A DNA stretch of 64,000 nucleotides, from positions 51,270,837 through 51,334,836 of the forward strand of contig CM069438.1 of the NCBI GenBank assembly GCA_035610365.1, in the 5' to 3' direction. Made by a program: the position numbers and the translations under genes. Below, piece by piece: positions 54,701-60,510 of this stretch; the stretch's first letter is position 1, and the number at the start of each line of letters is the position of its first letter. The stretch is from Aquatica leii. Lineage: Eukaryota > Arthropoda > Insecta > Coleoptera > Lampyridae. The notes below the pieces were generated by a model, which saw only the letters and a program-made list of their open reading frames with translations, was not told where the DNA came from and did not search any database.

Positions 54701-57361
54701 ATAGATATTTTTAACTGGAAACTTTATGTACCTTTTTTATAGGAGCGATTGTTTCAGTTAAATTGACTAATATTTAGCTACTGTATTTTAAATACTAGAA
54801 AATGATTTTTTAACATTGTATACGTCTTATCTTTAACTGGAAGTACGTCATGTTTCTTGTAAACATTACTGTTTTACATACAATTCGCGCTTTTTTTTAT
54901 TTTTAACAGATCGATCTTTATTCCACGATTAATTTTTTGTTTTTAAAATCTGTATACCACGAGGGTTTTTGTTTTAACTGGAAAGCTTCATATGCAGCTA
55001 ATGTGTTTTTATGTATTTCCAACTAAAATGTTTTGTATTGTCTTGCATTGTGGTTGTCTTTCCAACTTCTCTCTTTAGCGCTTGTGTTTTATTCTTTTTA
55101 GCTGGAAAGCATCATAAACGTCTAGTGTATTATTTCAAAGGAAACTTAGTTTTACATAGATATCATTTTTAACTGGAAAGTTTGTTTCTTTTTTATAGCG
55201 AGCGTTTGTTTTAGTGCAATAGACTCATATTTAGCTACTGCATTTCATATACTAGAAAGTGCATTTTTTAACATGGTGTACGTCTAATTTTTAACTGGTG
55301 TGTGCCATGCTTCTTGTAAACATTACTGTTTTGTATATGTGATTATTGGAAAGTCTTTTACCTACATTTCGCGTTTTTTTAAAATTTTATTTTTAATTGA
55401 TCGATCTTTATTCTACGATTAATTTTGTTTTTAAAGTATGTTTCTTTCAAGTGTTTTTGTTTTAACTGGAAAGCTTCATATATAGCTAATGTGTTTATAT
55501 GTCCTTCCAAGTAAAATGTTTTGTATTGTATTGCGTTGTGGTTGTCTTTCCAACTTCTCTTTTTAGAACTTGTGTTTATTCCTTTTAGCTGGAAAGCACG
55601 ATATTATCTATTGTATCATTTCAAAGAAAAAGTAGTTTTACATAGATATTTTGAAGTGGAAACTTTATATACCTTTTTTATAGGAGCTATTGTTTCAGTT
55701 AAATTGACTAATATTTAGCTACTGTATTTGATATACTAGAAAATGCATTTTTTAACATTGTATACGTCTTATCTTTAACTGGAAGTACGTCATGTTTATT
55801 GTAAACATTACTGTTTTTTATATATGATTATTGGAAAGTCTTTTACATAAAATTCGCGTTTTTTTTAACAGATCGATCTTTATTCTACGATTAATTTTTT
55901 GTCTTTAAAATCTGTATACCACGAGGGTTTTTATTTAACTGGAAAGCTTCGTATGCAGCTAATGTGTTTATATGTATTTCCAACTGAAATGTTTTGTATT
56001 GTCTTGCATGGTGGTTGTCTTTTCAACTTCTTTCTATAACGTTTGAGTTCTTATTTTTAACTGGAAAGTTTATCTTTTTTTTTATAGAGAGCGTTTGTAT
56101 TAGTGCAATAGACTCATATTTAGCTACTGTATTTCATATACTAGAAAGTGAATTTTTTAACATGGTTTGTTTTATTTTTTAATGAAAGTACGCCATGTTT
56201 CTTGTAAACACTACTGTTTATATGATTATTGGACAGTCTTCTACATACATTTCGTATTTTTTTAATAGAACCATCTTTATACTACGATTATATTTTTTGT
56301 CTTTAAAATCTCTATACCAGGAGTGTTTTTATTTAGCTGGAAAGCTTCATATACAGCTAATAAAATGGTTTGTATTGCCTTTGTGGTGTGTGGTGGTTGT
56401 CTTTCCAACTTCTTTTTTTAACGCTTGTGCTTTATTCCTTTTAGCTGGAAAGCATCATAAACGTCTAGTGTATTATTTCAAAGGAAACCTAGTTTTGCAT
56501 AGATATTATTTTTAACTGGAAAGATTTTCTTTCTTTTTATAGAGAGCGTTTGTTTTAGTGCTCATATTTAGCTACTGTCTTTCATATACTAGAAAGTGCA
56601 TTCTTTAACATGGTGTACGTCTTATTTTTAACTGGAAGTACACCACGTACAAAGGTTATATTAGAAAGAACTCCCATTATTTTTTACAGTGTGTGTTGTT
56701 ATGTCACGTCTGTGGTTTGTTGAACTTGAAAGCAGTATGCTCTTATTTTGGGTTGTTTTGTTTAGGTCAGGTCTTGTTTAGTTTCTTTAGTTACAGGATA
56801 ATACCAAAAGATTTTGGTTACTATGTCCTGATGACGTTTCTTACGAAAGTACACGCAACGTTGACAGTTTAAAGGCGACTACCTAATTTGTAAGATATCG
56901 TTAATAGAGGGCAACGGTAACTTACCCGAAACTAACAATTGAAAAAAAACTACATGGAAAACTTTACCGCGTATGCGCAGATAATTGTTTACAATTTTGA
57001 GAGCGTTGGTCGTATGATTACCAGATTGATGCGTCTTTTAAATGAATTCTGGGTTTATTCAGGGTGTGTCGATTCTAATGGGCCATGCTTAGAACGATTT
57101 CGATTTGTGTCGAATCTAGTAAATCGCGACCCCACTCTACACTGACTCATTTTATTTATAAGACGATCAAGCTTTTTTCTTTCACTATTCGTTTTTACAC
57201 AGACAGTTGGCGTTAACTCTGTTATGATTGGTTCTCAGTTAACACTCATTAACCTTTGTTCTTTTTTTAAACCAAAGCTACTATGATTTTAATTGTTGCA
57301 GTGGAAAAAGAGCGACGGCTGGCCGAAGAGAAAGATGCGAGCATGGAGTTAGACGTTTCAG
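6687..57361 (+). CDS. RhoGEF2: RhoGEF2-like Rho guanine nucleotide exchange factor, 12 exons, partial at both ends
   Basis: Twelve exons with GT/AG borders join in one frame without stops, giving 780 complete codons. Domains in order: C-terminal half of a PDZ domain (exons 6687-6736, 6789-6846, 30448-30578), coiled coil (30630-30833), proline-rich linker (31151-31660, 37654-37908), acidic linker (37955-38083), RGS-like domain (38129-38341, 38394-38680, start of 38731-39023), C1 zinc finger (38731-39023, 39076-39228) and a charged linker (57302-57361). Proteins of this family activate Rho1/RhoA downstream of G-alpha-12/13 (Concertina in flies) and drive actomyosin contraction at the cell cortex. 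The PDZ-RGS-C1 order matches insect RhoGEF2; vertebrate ARHGEF11/12 lack the C1. The DH-PH catalytic exons and the start codon lie outside the window. Regulation cannot be read, because the promoter is not present. Confidence 0.93.
6789..6846 (+). CDS. RhoGEF2: RhoGEF2 exon: PDZ domain, part
   Basis: A 52-bp intron (6737-6788) separates it from the previous exon. It encodes VNGANVMNSTHTEVVTLIK plus one base of the next codon. This matches the VNG-x-x-V-x-x-S-x-H-x-E-V-V-x-L-I-K helix region of the ARHGEF11/12/RhoGEF2 PDZ domain. The donor gtaagt opens a 23.6-kb intron. Confidence 0.92.
6847..8949 (+). other. Intron, unique sequence
   Basis: First 2.1 kb of the 23.6-kb intron. No repeats or coding similarity recognised. 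A 104-codon ORF at 8433-8747 has no domain, signal peptide or codon pattern that I recognise, and a shorter ORF follows. I see no support for a nested gene. Confidence 0.55.
8950..9249. repeat. Diverged R2 monomer relic, left flank
   Basis: Scattered similarity to R2: an aaaactgg...gaaac stretch, a tcttttgtt..taat..tgcgacac segment (near 9030) and a tagcacttttctt segment. It is far more diverged than the core array. A matching relic lies on the right flank. Confidence 0.5.
9250..17620. repeat. R2 satellite: ~535-bp tandem array
   Basis: The landmark CAGTACTCTTTGCAGAAC recurs at about 9694, 10199, 10732, 11268, 11806, 12341, 12872, 13401, 13936, 14472, 15008, 15544 and 16080. The spacing is 529-538 bp apart from the first. 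From about 16400 the copies are truncated and diverged. Neighbouring copies at 15008 and 15544 are nearly identical. Small ORFs inside (for example 11758-11943) are not conserved from copy to copy. Confidence 0.95.
17621..18345. repeat. Diverged R2 relics, right flank
   Basis: Between about 18120 and 18345 the order of R2 landmarks is kept (acagaaactttatt, aaaattgaa, aaaactgggaaa, gtgtcaaaaa, cttttgttattaatgacgcgac), but the sequence between them is heavily changed. 17621-18120 is less clear, with only fragments. Confidence 0.6.
18346..19689 (+). other. Intron, unique sequence
   Basis: AT-rich sequence with no repeat, RNA gene or coding similarity recognised. A 13-nt A run occurs near 18677. 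Confidence 0.5.
19690..20700. repeat. R3 tandem repeat, ~190 bp
   Basis: About five imperfect copies. The landmark CTATGTAAACAAATGAA recurs near 19807, 20000, 20196, 20387 and 20570. The last copies decay into R4, with which R3 shares the GTAAACAAATGAA and GGxxTCAAAAAT blocks in the same order. Confidence 0.85.
20701..24240. repeat. R4 satellite: ~324-bp tandem array, very homogeneous centre
   Basis: The landmark GTAGGCTGTTGTAAACAAATG lies at 21441, 21764, 22087, 22411, 22735 and 23058, a spacing of 323-324 bp. Outer copies before 21400 and after 23300 are longer or diverged; for example, an extra ~46 bp with 'gtttttagcaataaaaatgtg' precedes the copy near 23425. The central copies differ at only a few positions. 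No coding potential. Confidence 0.95.
24241..25180 (+). other. Intron, unique sequence
   Basis: Spacer between R4 and R5. Two minus-strand ORFs of about 60 codons (24584-24772, 24742-24936) show no recognisable features. Nothing else seen. Confidence 0.5.
25181..29765. repeat. R5 satellite: ~343-bp tandem array
   Basis: About 13 copies. The landmark GAGCTTGGTG (or close variants) lies at 25631, 25975, 26316, 26660, 27005, 27347, 27692, 28036, 28379, 28722, 29065, 29408 and 29752. It is T-rich on the + strand. Most copies hold a similar ~70-78-codon ORF, but the unit length (341-345) is not a multiple of three and no start context or selection sign is visible, so this is a by-product of the repeat. 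Each monomer also carries ttgctatag|gtttg|gtgagt, an acceptor-like and donor-like pair five bases apart. Confidence 0.95.
29766..30447 (+). other. Intron end before the PDZ exon
   Basis: Unique AT-rich sequence between R5 and the exon at 30448. It ends in a good polypyrimidine tract and tttgcag. No other feature recognised. Confidence 0.5.
30448..30578 (+). CDS. RhoGEF2: RhoGEF2 exon: end of PDZ domain
   Basis: The acceptor tttgcag lies 23,601 bp after the previous donor. The split codon restores Ser, and the reading continues SAYVALTVQQR, the last PDZ strand (IKS-x-x-YVALTVQ is characteristic of this RhoGEF family). A Ser/Thr/Arg-rich stretch follows (GSPSLHARPLTTH). The frame is fixed by the PDZ match. 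The overlapping +1-frame ORF that starts at 30371 is a shadow. Donor gtgagt. Confidence 0.92.
30630..30833 (+). CDS. RhoGEF2: RhoGEF2 exon: coiled coil
   Basis: Sixty-eight codons follow a 51-bp intron. The sequence is rich in E, K, Q, L and I with heptad-like spacing (QLQLEREQQIRLMIEKEQ, then a Leu/Ile-spaced stretch to LNTILQNH), which indicates a coiled coil. ARHGEF11/12 have a similar glutamine- and leucine-rich helical segment after the PDZ domain. Both ends fall on whole codons. Donor gtgagt. Confidence 0.88.
30834..31150 (+). other. 317-bp intron
   Basis: It begins gtgagt and ends ttcttacag. A 91-codon ORF inside (30901-31176) encodes a hydrophobic peptide, but it overlaps the splice acceptor and has no recognisable domain, so it is rejected as a gene. 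Short direct repeats of aaatggt occur near 30905-30930. Confidence 0.6.
31151..31660 (+). CDS. RhoGEF2: RhoGEF2 exon: proline-rich linker with SH3-ligand motifs
   Basis: The largest exon seen, 170 codons. It starts in phase after ttcttacag and ends at a gtaagt donor at 31661; the open frame that runs on to 31876 is intron read-through. It is mostly low-complexity and polar. Two class II SH3-ligand-like motifs stand out: PPPLPKR (near 31313-31333) and PPPPLPPR (near 31528-31551). TPPPLPTTQPP lies near its start. Partner proteins cannot be named from sequence. Confidence 0.88.
31661..31989 (+). other. Intron start, unique sequence
   Basis: Opens with gtaagt after the proline-rich exon. The exon's reading frame stays open by chance to 31876. 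No further feature recognised before the R6 array. Confidence 0.5.
31990..37210. repeat. R6 satellite: ~340-360-bp monomers of two subtypes
   Basis: Fourteen copies can be followed by GACGCTACGAGTC/GACGCTACGAGCC-type blocks near 32304, 32636, 32967, 33325, 33667, 33998, 34358, 34705, 35066, 35406, 35762, 36121, 36476 and 36836. One subtype has tttttgggctttattttgat before the block, the other acggttttagacttcatttt. The two are interspersed, and the second gives longer monomers. The ends (31990-32290 and 36990-37210) are diverged. ORFs of about 60-120 codons within it are artefacts. Confidence 0.93.
37211..37653 (+). other. Intron end before the PPxY exon
   Basis: Unique sequence after R6 ending in ttgtttgcag. 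Nothing else recognised. Confidence 0.5.
37654..37908 (+). CDS. RhoGEF2: RhoGEF2 exon: Ser/Pro-rich linker with PPxY motif
   Basis: Eighty-five codons between ttgtttgcag and gttagt. It contains SRRLIASESMNDLSR, then GWETAATPPGTPPPPYPSP. The last part includes PPPY, a WW-domain ligand type, and TP sites that a proline-directed kinase could use. The exon is in frame with its neighbours on both sides. Confidence 0.88.
37955..38083 (+). CDS. RhoGEF2: RhoGEF2 exon: acidic linker before the RGS-like domain
   Basis: Forty-three codons after a 46-bp intron (acceptor tttttgcag), donor gtacgt. It ends in an acidic run (SMEDDEISDPEV). In the ARHGEF11/12 family an acidic segment sits immediately N-terminal to the RGS-like domain and contributes to G-alpha-12/13 contact. 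That role is inferred by position only. Confidence 0.82.
38129..38341 (+). CDS. RhoGEF2: RhoGEF2 exon: RGS-like domain, first part
   Basis: Seventy-one codons after a 45-bp intron. Recognisable RhoGEF-RGS signatures are HLAVFMNYVLSNSDPSSLLF and LITDLYKEG, corresponding to HLGVFLRYIFSQ-x-DPSPLLFYL in mammalian PDZ-RhoGEF. This domain binds activated G-alpha-12/13. Donor gtaagt. Confidence 0.93.
38394..38680 (+). CDS. RhoGEF2: RhoGEF2 exon: RGS-like domain, second part
   Basis: It starts PLRLNNVDENVAREIDD, matching the PLRVKIPE...EID segment of the family, and contains QQKRTAGLGTIFGPND, matching YRTKRTLGLGSLYGEND. It ends with two bases of a split Leu codon at donor gtaagt. The antisense ORFs over this exon (38248-38515) are shadows. 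Confidence 0.93.
38731..39023 (+). CDS. RhoGEF2: RhoGEF2 exon: end of RGS-like domain and first half of C1 domain
   Basis: After a 50-bp intron the split Leu codon is completed and the frame reads DELDRDNYDHRRYLTAAALA, then a basic linker, then the C1 zinc finger: H-x12-C-x2-C-x13-C (GHQF...CNHC...YQC). The exon ends at ctg|gtgggt, one base into the next codon. The same frame can be read on to 39145, but that breaks the C1 spacing, so the intron at 39024-39075 is preferred. Confidence 0.9.
39076..39228 (+). CDS. RhoGEF2: RhoGEF2 exon: second half of C1 domain and basic linker
   Basis: The acceptor ttgttgtag completes the codon, and the reading CLINLHRLCVKLYDDTC supplies the remaining C-x4-H-x2-C-x7-C ligands. 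All eight C1 zinc ligands are therefore present: H, C, C, C, C, H, C, C. A Lys/Arg-rich tail follows (KKDRGIGKLMDRIHSRDHRR). C1 domains are membrane or lipid-binding modules; whether this one binds diacylglycerol is not decided here. The donor gtaagt opens an 18.1-kb intron. Confidence 0.9.
39229..39379 (+). other. Intron start after the C1 exon
   Basis: The gtaagt donor followed by about 150 bp of unique intron before the non-LTR relic. Nothing else recognised. Confidence 0.45.
39383..39513 (+). mobile_element. Relic of a non-LTR retrotransposon endonuclease (EEP fold)
   Basis: An open stretch reads FEFRSVLNAVNHQHEI and then VLLGDFNDRVE, ending at a stop (tga) near 39511. The LLGDFN motif after F-x2-L-x(n) is the signature of APE-type endonuclease domains of LINE elements, where the D and N are catalytic. 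Only about 40 codons remain, with a stop just upstream. No reverse transcriptase was seen nearby. A host exonuclease-phosphatase gene fragment is a less likely alternative. Confidence 0.5.
39550..42060. repeat. R7 satellite: ~470-bp tandem array with CTGGAAAG sub-repeats
   Basis: The landmark TTTCCAACCAGAAAGTTGTG lies at 40121, 40587, 40839, 41310 and 41756, with a diverged copy near 39668. Spacing is 446-471 bp except for a 252-bp copy with an internal deletion (40587-40839). CTGGAAAG or a close variant recurs every ~60-70 bp inside the monomer. The repeated ~75-85-codon ORFs are artefacts of the repeat. Confidence 0.92.
42193..42385. mobile_element. MITE-like element with ~25-bp terminal inverted repeats
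   Basis: The left end CCCAGTTGCATAAAGCAAAG and the reverse complement of the right end, CCCGGTTGTATACAGCATTG, agree at most positions, and GTTAACTA-type blocks follow on both sides. The ~190-bp interior has no ORF. Ends of the type CCCxGTTGCAxAxAGC...GTTAA are known in insect MITEs. A target duplication is not clear, so the superfamily is left open. It interrupts the R7/R8 boundary. Confidence 0.6.
42400..46580. repeat. R8 satellite, left part: ~428-bp tandem array
   Basis: The landmark GCTGGAAAGCTTCATATACA lies near 43254 and 43824, then at regular spacing near 44252, 44679, 45112, 45532, 45960 and 46387. Copies before 43800 are diverged. It shares the CTGGAAAG motif and general plan with R7, so the two are probably related. 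It is T-rich on the + strand with many ...tttctttag-type tracts. Confidence 0.93.
46581..46584. other. TTAA target-site duplication, left
   Basis: TTAA immediately before the 5' terminal repeat. Uninterrupted R8 copies have a single TTAA in the context catttTTAActgg, so the empty site is visible in the neighbouring monomers. Confidence 0.95.
46585..46599 (+). repeat. piggyBac 5' terminal inverted repeat
   Basis: CCTCTTTTGTACCAA, an exact inverted match to 49043-49057. It starts with CC directly after TTAA, as is typical of the superfamily. Confidence 0.95.
47056..48792 (+). pseudogene. piggyBac-like transposase, frameshifted and stopped
   Basis: The start is ATG at 47056. The N-terminus is acidic (VDSDDSCLDDSDDDPDFVEE). 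The first frame stops at 47377-47379 after a shift in the T run at 47362-47366. A second open frame (from about 47369, long ORF 47460-48233) carries the DDE_Tnp_1_7 core, with CVDEQIVPFKGRSG and FFDNWFSSPDLF holding the first two catalytic Asp. A shift near 48118, an in-frame TAG at 48164-48166 just before the third Asp (WFDNKPVV), and further shifts near 48250 and 48390 break the rest. The C-terminal cysteine-rich zinc-binding region (C-x4-C-x7-C-x2-C) is still readable at about 48685-48792. About five disabling lesions show it makes no active enzyme. Confidence 0.93.
49043..49057 (-). repeat. piggyBac 3' terminal inverted repeat
   Basis: TTGGTACAAAAGAGG, the exact inverse of 46585-46599, followed by TTAA. 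Confidence 0.95.
49058..49061. other. TTAA target-site duplication, right
   Basis: TTAA followed by CTGGAAGG, the continuation of the R8 monomer cut at 46584. Confidence 0.95.
49062..56640. repeat. R8 satellite, right part: ~428-bp tandem array
   Basis: Continuation of R8 after the transposon. The landmark GCTGGAAAGCTTCATATACA (or the form lacking 'ac') lies near 49296, 49725, 50159, 50588, 51018, 51451, 51880 and 52306. From about 53500 the copies become longer, rearranged and diverged. Recurrent ~68-codon ORFs (for example at 50483-50689) are in the same monomer position each time but are not linked in frame and are not regarded as genes. Confidence 0.93.
56641..57301 (+). other. Intron end before the linker exon
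   Basis: Unique sequence between R8 and the exon at 57302, holding the CTGATGA-type motif at 56790-56866. A 68-codon ORF (56939-57145) has no recognisable domain. It ends in aattgttgcag. Confidence 0.5.
56790..56866 (+). mobile_element. Hammerhead-like motif, possible Penelope-like element remnant, copy 1
   Basis: A hairpin (accaaaa-ga-ttttggt at about 56802-56819) stands just before CTGATGA (56828-56834). A segment containing cttacgaaagt follows, then CGCAACG where a functional core would read CGAAACG. Copy 2 at 60100-60160 on the other strand has the same order and many identical bases. The CTGATGA...GAAA core is that of hammerhead ribozymes, which Penelope-like elements carry. Both copies have a changed GAAA box, so catalysis is not expected. 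Confidence 0.4.
57302..57361 (+). CDS. RhoGEF2: RhoGEF2 exon: charged linker between C1 and (downstream) DH domain
   Basis: A 60-bp exon with acceptor aattgttgcag and donor gtaagc. With the single base carried over from 39228 it reads EKERRLAEEKDASMELDVS, a charged helical linker, and leaves one base of a split codon. The phase fits the previous exon exactly. The match is short, so it rests on phase, splice signals and composition rather than on a domain. Confidence 0.72.
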
Positions 57362-59080
57362 GTAAGCAATTAAGTGTTTTTTCTCTCTTCGCGAAGTAAT
57401 TTGTTTAAAACGGGAAGTAGAACGGATGTAAGACTTAATTATCCAGGCGCACCTTGTACAACATCGATCTGTTTTTGTTGTTGTATTTGTCCATTGATGC
57501 GTCAAAATTCATTCATCTTGCTCGCCAAAGAAAACTTACAATTTGGTGCCGATTAAATTGGTCCTAAGCTTTAATGAGAAGATAAATCAAACACGTTATT
57601 GATCTGTCTGGGTGTCGTGTTAGATGTAGCGTGATTTTAAGACTATTGGTGCCGCTAGCTTTAATTCGTTTACCTTTTTATTGCCCAATAAATTGCATGT
57701 ATTATAGTACGATTTAACTTTGACGCGGAAGTTTAAAGGGTGGCGATCGCTTTTTTTTGTGTTTGTACATCCGGCTCCCACGCGGATTACATTCCTGTTT
57801 TGCGGAATTTTAATCGCCTTTTTGACATAATTCTTTAGAGCATTATTTTAAGATCAATTGCGTCTTTGTCGCCCGTTTCAGCACAAACGTCCGCACGTGC
57901 CGAATAGTGTTTCGCATTAGTCTAGCGAGGAAAATTCCCCTATTGCAATAGATTTTAAAGACCAGTTTACGCCGCCTCCGCACTCACCTAAGGGAATGTT
58001 TTTTGTTGATAAACGCATTCGGATGCAAGGGTGGATTTGTTTGCATTTTTCGTTTGATAAATTAACGGCGTGGGTGTTTTTGTGTAAAGCTTAACACGAA
58101 CGTGGGTCGTTGGGATTACGCCAAAAATGCGATGGTCGCTTTTGCAATAATTGACTGATTAATTGTATATTTCTTGGGAATATTTTTTTTACCAATTGCA
58201 CAATAAAATTAGGTTAACATCGCGACTAAATACTTTTACAATATGGGGATTTGCGTTCGGGATCGAAAATAGACTTTCTGATCTTGAACTAAATAACTGC
58301 TGCGCCCAATTACGCTCTTAATTGATTTATAATTGTTTATTTTCTTTTTCCTCGTTTCTTCGTTGTGGCGCTAAAAAAGTTTCCGCTTATTTTTCTTGAC
58401 GAATTTTCATTCACGAATTTGAAAAATTGATAACTTAATAAAAATTTCTTGGGATGTTTCCAAGTTTACGGTTTTGGGTGATAAGTGATGCGACAATAAT
58501 CGGCGTTTTATTATAGACTACTTGATTTTTTAAATTAATTTGCATTTGTTTATTTTTTTATATTTATATGTTTTTTCGTTATTTATTTATTTTTTTTTAA
58601 TCTAAGAACTCTTTTGAGGTATGCCTAAAAAAACAAAATGGAAAACCAGGTTTAAATAAACAAAAACTGATCAAGTCACCTAATTGGCTGTGACGGTATA
58701 GCCCCGTGGTTCCCAAAGTATGCGCAGCGGCGCTTCAATGTCTAAAAGTTTGGGAACCACTGGTATAGATCGATCTTGACTGTGCATTATTTTTTGTTCT
58801 ATACTTGATCGATTCGAGTACTTGGAGACTTTGAATGCGTAGGTTTATGCAGGTTGGTACTCGTGCAATAAACGTGTTCTCCAATTCGGGTATAGTCAAA
58901 ATCGCAACTCCTTTTTCAGTTTGCTCTTCTTCATTTATTGTTCTTTTTCTCCAAAAAAATTTTGAAGTTTTTTGATTTTGAATAGTAAGTCACTAAATAT
59001 GACGTAGCGAAAGCATTTAATATAAAGCGATTTCGTGATCATACACTAGCGGCAGTCTATTTTTTCATCCCAATTCAACT
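57362..59080 (+). other. Intron, unique sequence after the linker exon
   Basis: Starts with gtaagc. Apart from a short hAT-like MITE (58704-58762), no repeat, RNA gene or coding similarity recognised. It is assumed to be intron, because the DH-PH exons must follow further downstream. Confidence 0.5.
58704..58762. mobile_element. 59-bp hAT-like MITE remnant with 8-bp target duplication
   Basis: The ends CCGTGGTTCCCAAAGT and (reverse complement) CAGTGGTTCCCAAACT match at 14 of 16 positions. CAGTGGTTCxCAAACT is a common end of hAT-type non-autonomous elements. Flanks GTATAGCC (58696-58703) and GTATAGAT (58763-58770) match at 6 of 8 bases, consistent with an aged 8-bp duplication typical of hAT elements. 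Confidence 0.65.
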
Positions 59081-59914
59081 GCTGAGCTCTTTCACAAATT
59101 CTCACTCTTACTCTTTTTGCCCATCAGTCTCATTCATAATATCGTGGTTAGCTTGGACTCTTCTAATCTGACAGTTTCTATATCTCATCTTGTTCGTACA
59201 GGTGTGTGCCAGAGGACTATTCGCATCTCTGTTATCACCCTCTCTTTCAAACATTTTTTCCATCTTATAAACACACTTCACTTCTATGGAATTGCTACGC
59301 GACCACACCTGGAACCCTCTCCTAATTCTCACACAAGATTTTACTCTCATCGACTACTCAGATTGCTTTGATGCTTTCGCATTAATGCCAAAGAGCTCTT
59401 TTAAACTCTGTTGAAACGCAAATCCAATTTCCTCCATGACTTTTTTTGAGGTTTTTACCATGTCTCCTATCCTTAAAGTTGCTATACTCTTTTTGCCCAT
59501 CAGCTCACGTACATTACATGGTGGTCAGCTTTGAGTATAGATTGGTACCATGCGACTATTCGCAACTCGGTTACCACCCTCTTTCTCAAAAACAAATTCC
59601 ATCTTATAAGCACACCTCACTGCTATGGAATAGCTACGCGACCACACTTGGATCCTTCTCCTAATTCTCACACAAGATCTTACTTTCGTAAACTTCTCAG
59701 ATTGTTTTGTTGCTTTCGCATTACTGCCAAAGAGCTTTTTGAACACGTTGAATTGCATTGAAACGCAGTTCTACTTTCTTCCATGGATTTTTTTGAGGTT
59801 TCTACCTCTCTTCTATCTTGAAAGTTGGTATACTCTTTTTGTGCATTAGTCTCGTTCATAACGTCGTGGGTAGCTTTGAGTCTTCTAATCTGACAGTTTC
59901 TATATCTCATCTTG

Positions 59915-59929
59915 TTCCTACAGGTGAGT
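59915..59929 (+). promoter_or_regulatory. Recursive-splice-site-like motif in an R9 monomer
   Basis: A polypyrimidine stretch leads into TTCCTACAG directly joined to GTGAGT, that is, a strong 3' splice site abutting a strong 5' splice site in the sense direction of RhoGEF2. Equivalent YAG|GT junctions occur in sister monomers before 59202, 60877, 61258, 62103, 62880, 63267 and 63628. A weaker AAG|GT form occurs at 61716 and 63970. Function is untested. Confidence 0.4.
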
Positions 59930-60065
59930 GCCAGAAGATATTCGCATCTCTGTTACTATATTTCTTTTTTCACAAAATTTTCCCATTTTATAAACACACC
60001 TTACTCTTATGGAATTGCTACGCGACCGCACCTGGATCCCTCTTCTAATCCTCACACAAAATCCT

Positions 60066-60510
60066 AACATTAGAATGTCTTCCGGGTTTGGACCGTGTCA
60101 TAGTTGCAACCGAAGCTGCCAACGTTTTGCCCACTTTCGTAAGGGGCTTCATCAGGGCGTGAGATAAATCACAAAACTCAAACAAGCAATCGAAATCTAA
60201 CTAAGAACTTCTCAAAAGTTAGGTTATCCACTTGTGAAACAAGCCATAACCTAAACTCTGAAAAGGTAAGAAAGAAAACGATAACCTGAAAAAGCAAACG
60301 AAAATCTAACAAAGAACTACTACCGAGTTAGGTAATCAACTTGTGAACAAAGCCAGATTCTAAACTCCGTAGAAGTTACTTAAGAAGAAATAGTCTCCGT
60401 ATTTAAAGGAAAAGGGTAGTCACGGATGATTGAGCTCGACCCTGATTGGCTTACGGTTGCTAGGGGGCGTGTTTTTGATAAATGACTAATAACCGGGAAC
60501 CAAAGAGGGG
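60066..60510 (-). mobile_element. Foreign insert in R9 with hammerhead-like motif, possible Penelope-like element fragment, copy 2
   Basis: About 445 bp unrelated to R9 replace roughly 260 bp of a monomer. On the minus strand CTGATGA (60149-60155 as TCATCAG) is followed by a GCCC/GGGC stem around cttacgaaag and then CAAAACG, where CGAAACG would be expected. A short GTGA/TCAC hairpin precedes it. Next to it two diverged direct repeats of about 110-115 bp (from about 60181 and 60293; shared tctaac-aaagaact, agttaggt, ccacttgtga) occur, followed by a gtatttaaagg box. No ORF. Family assignment is an inference. Confidence 0.45.
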
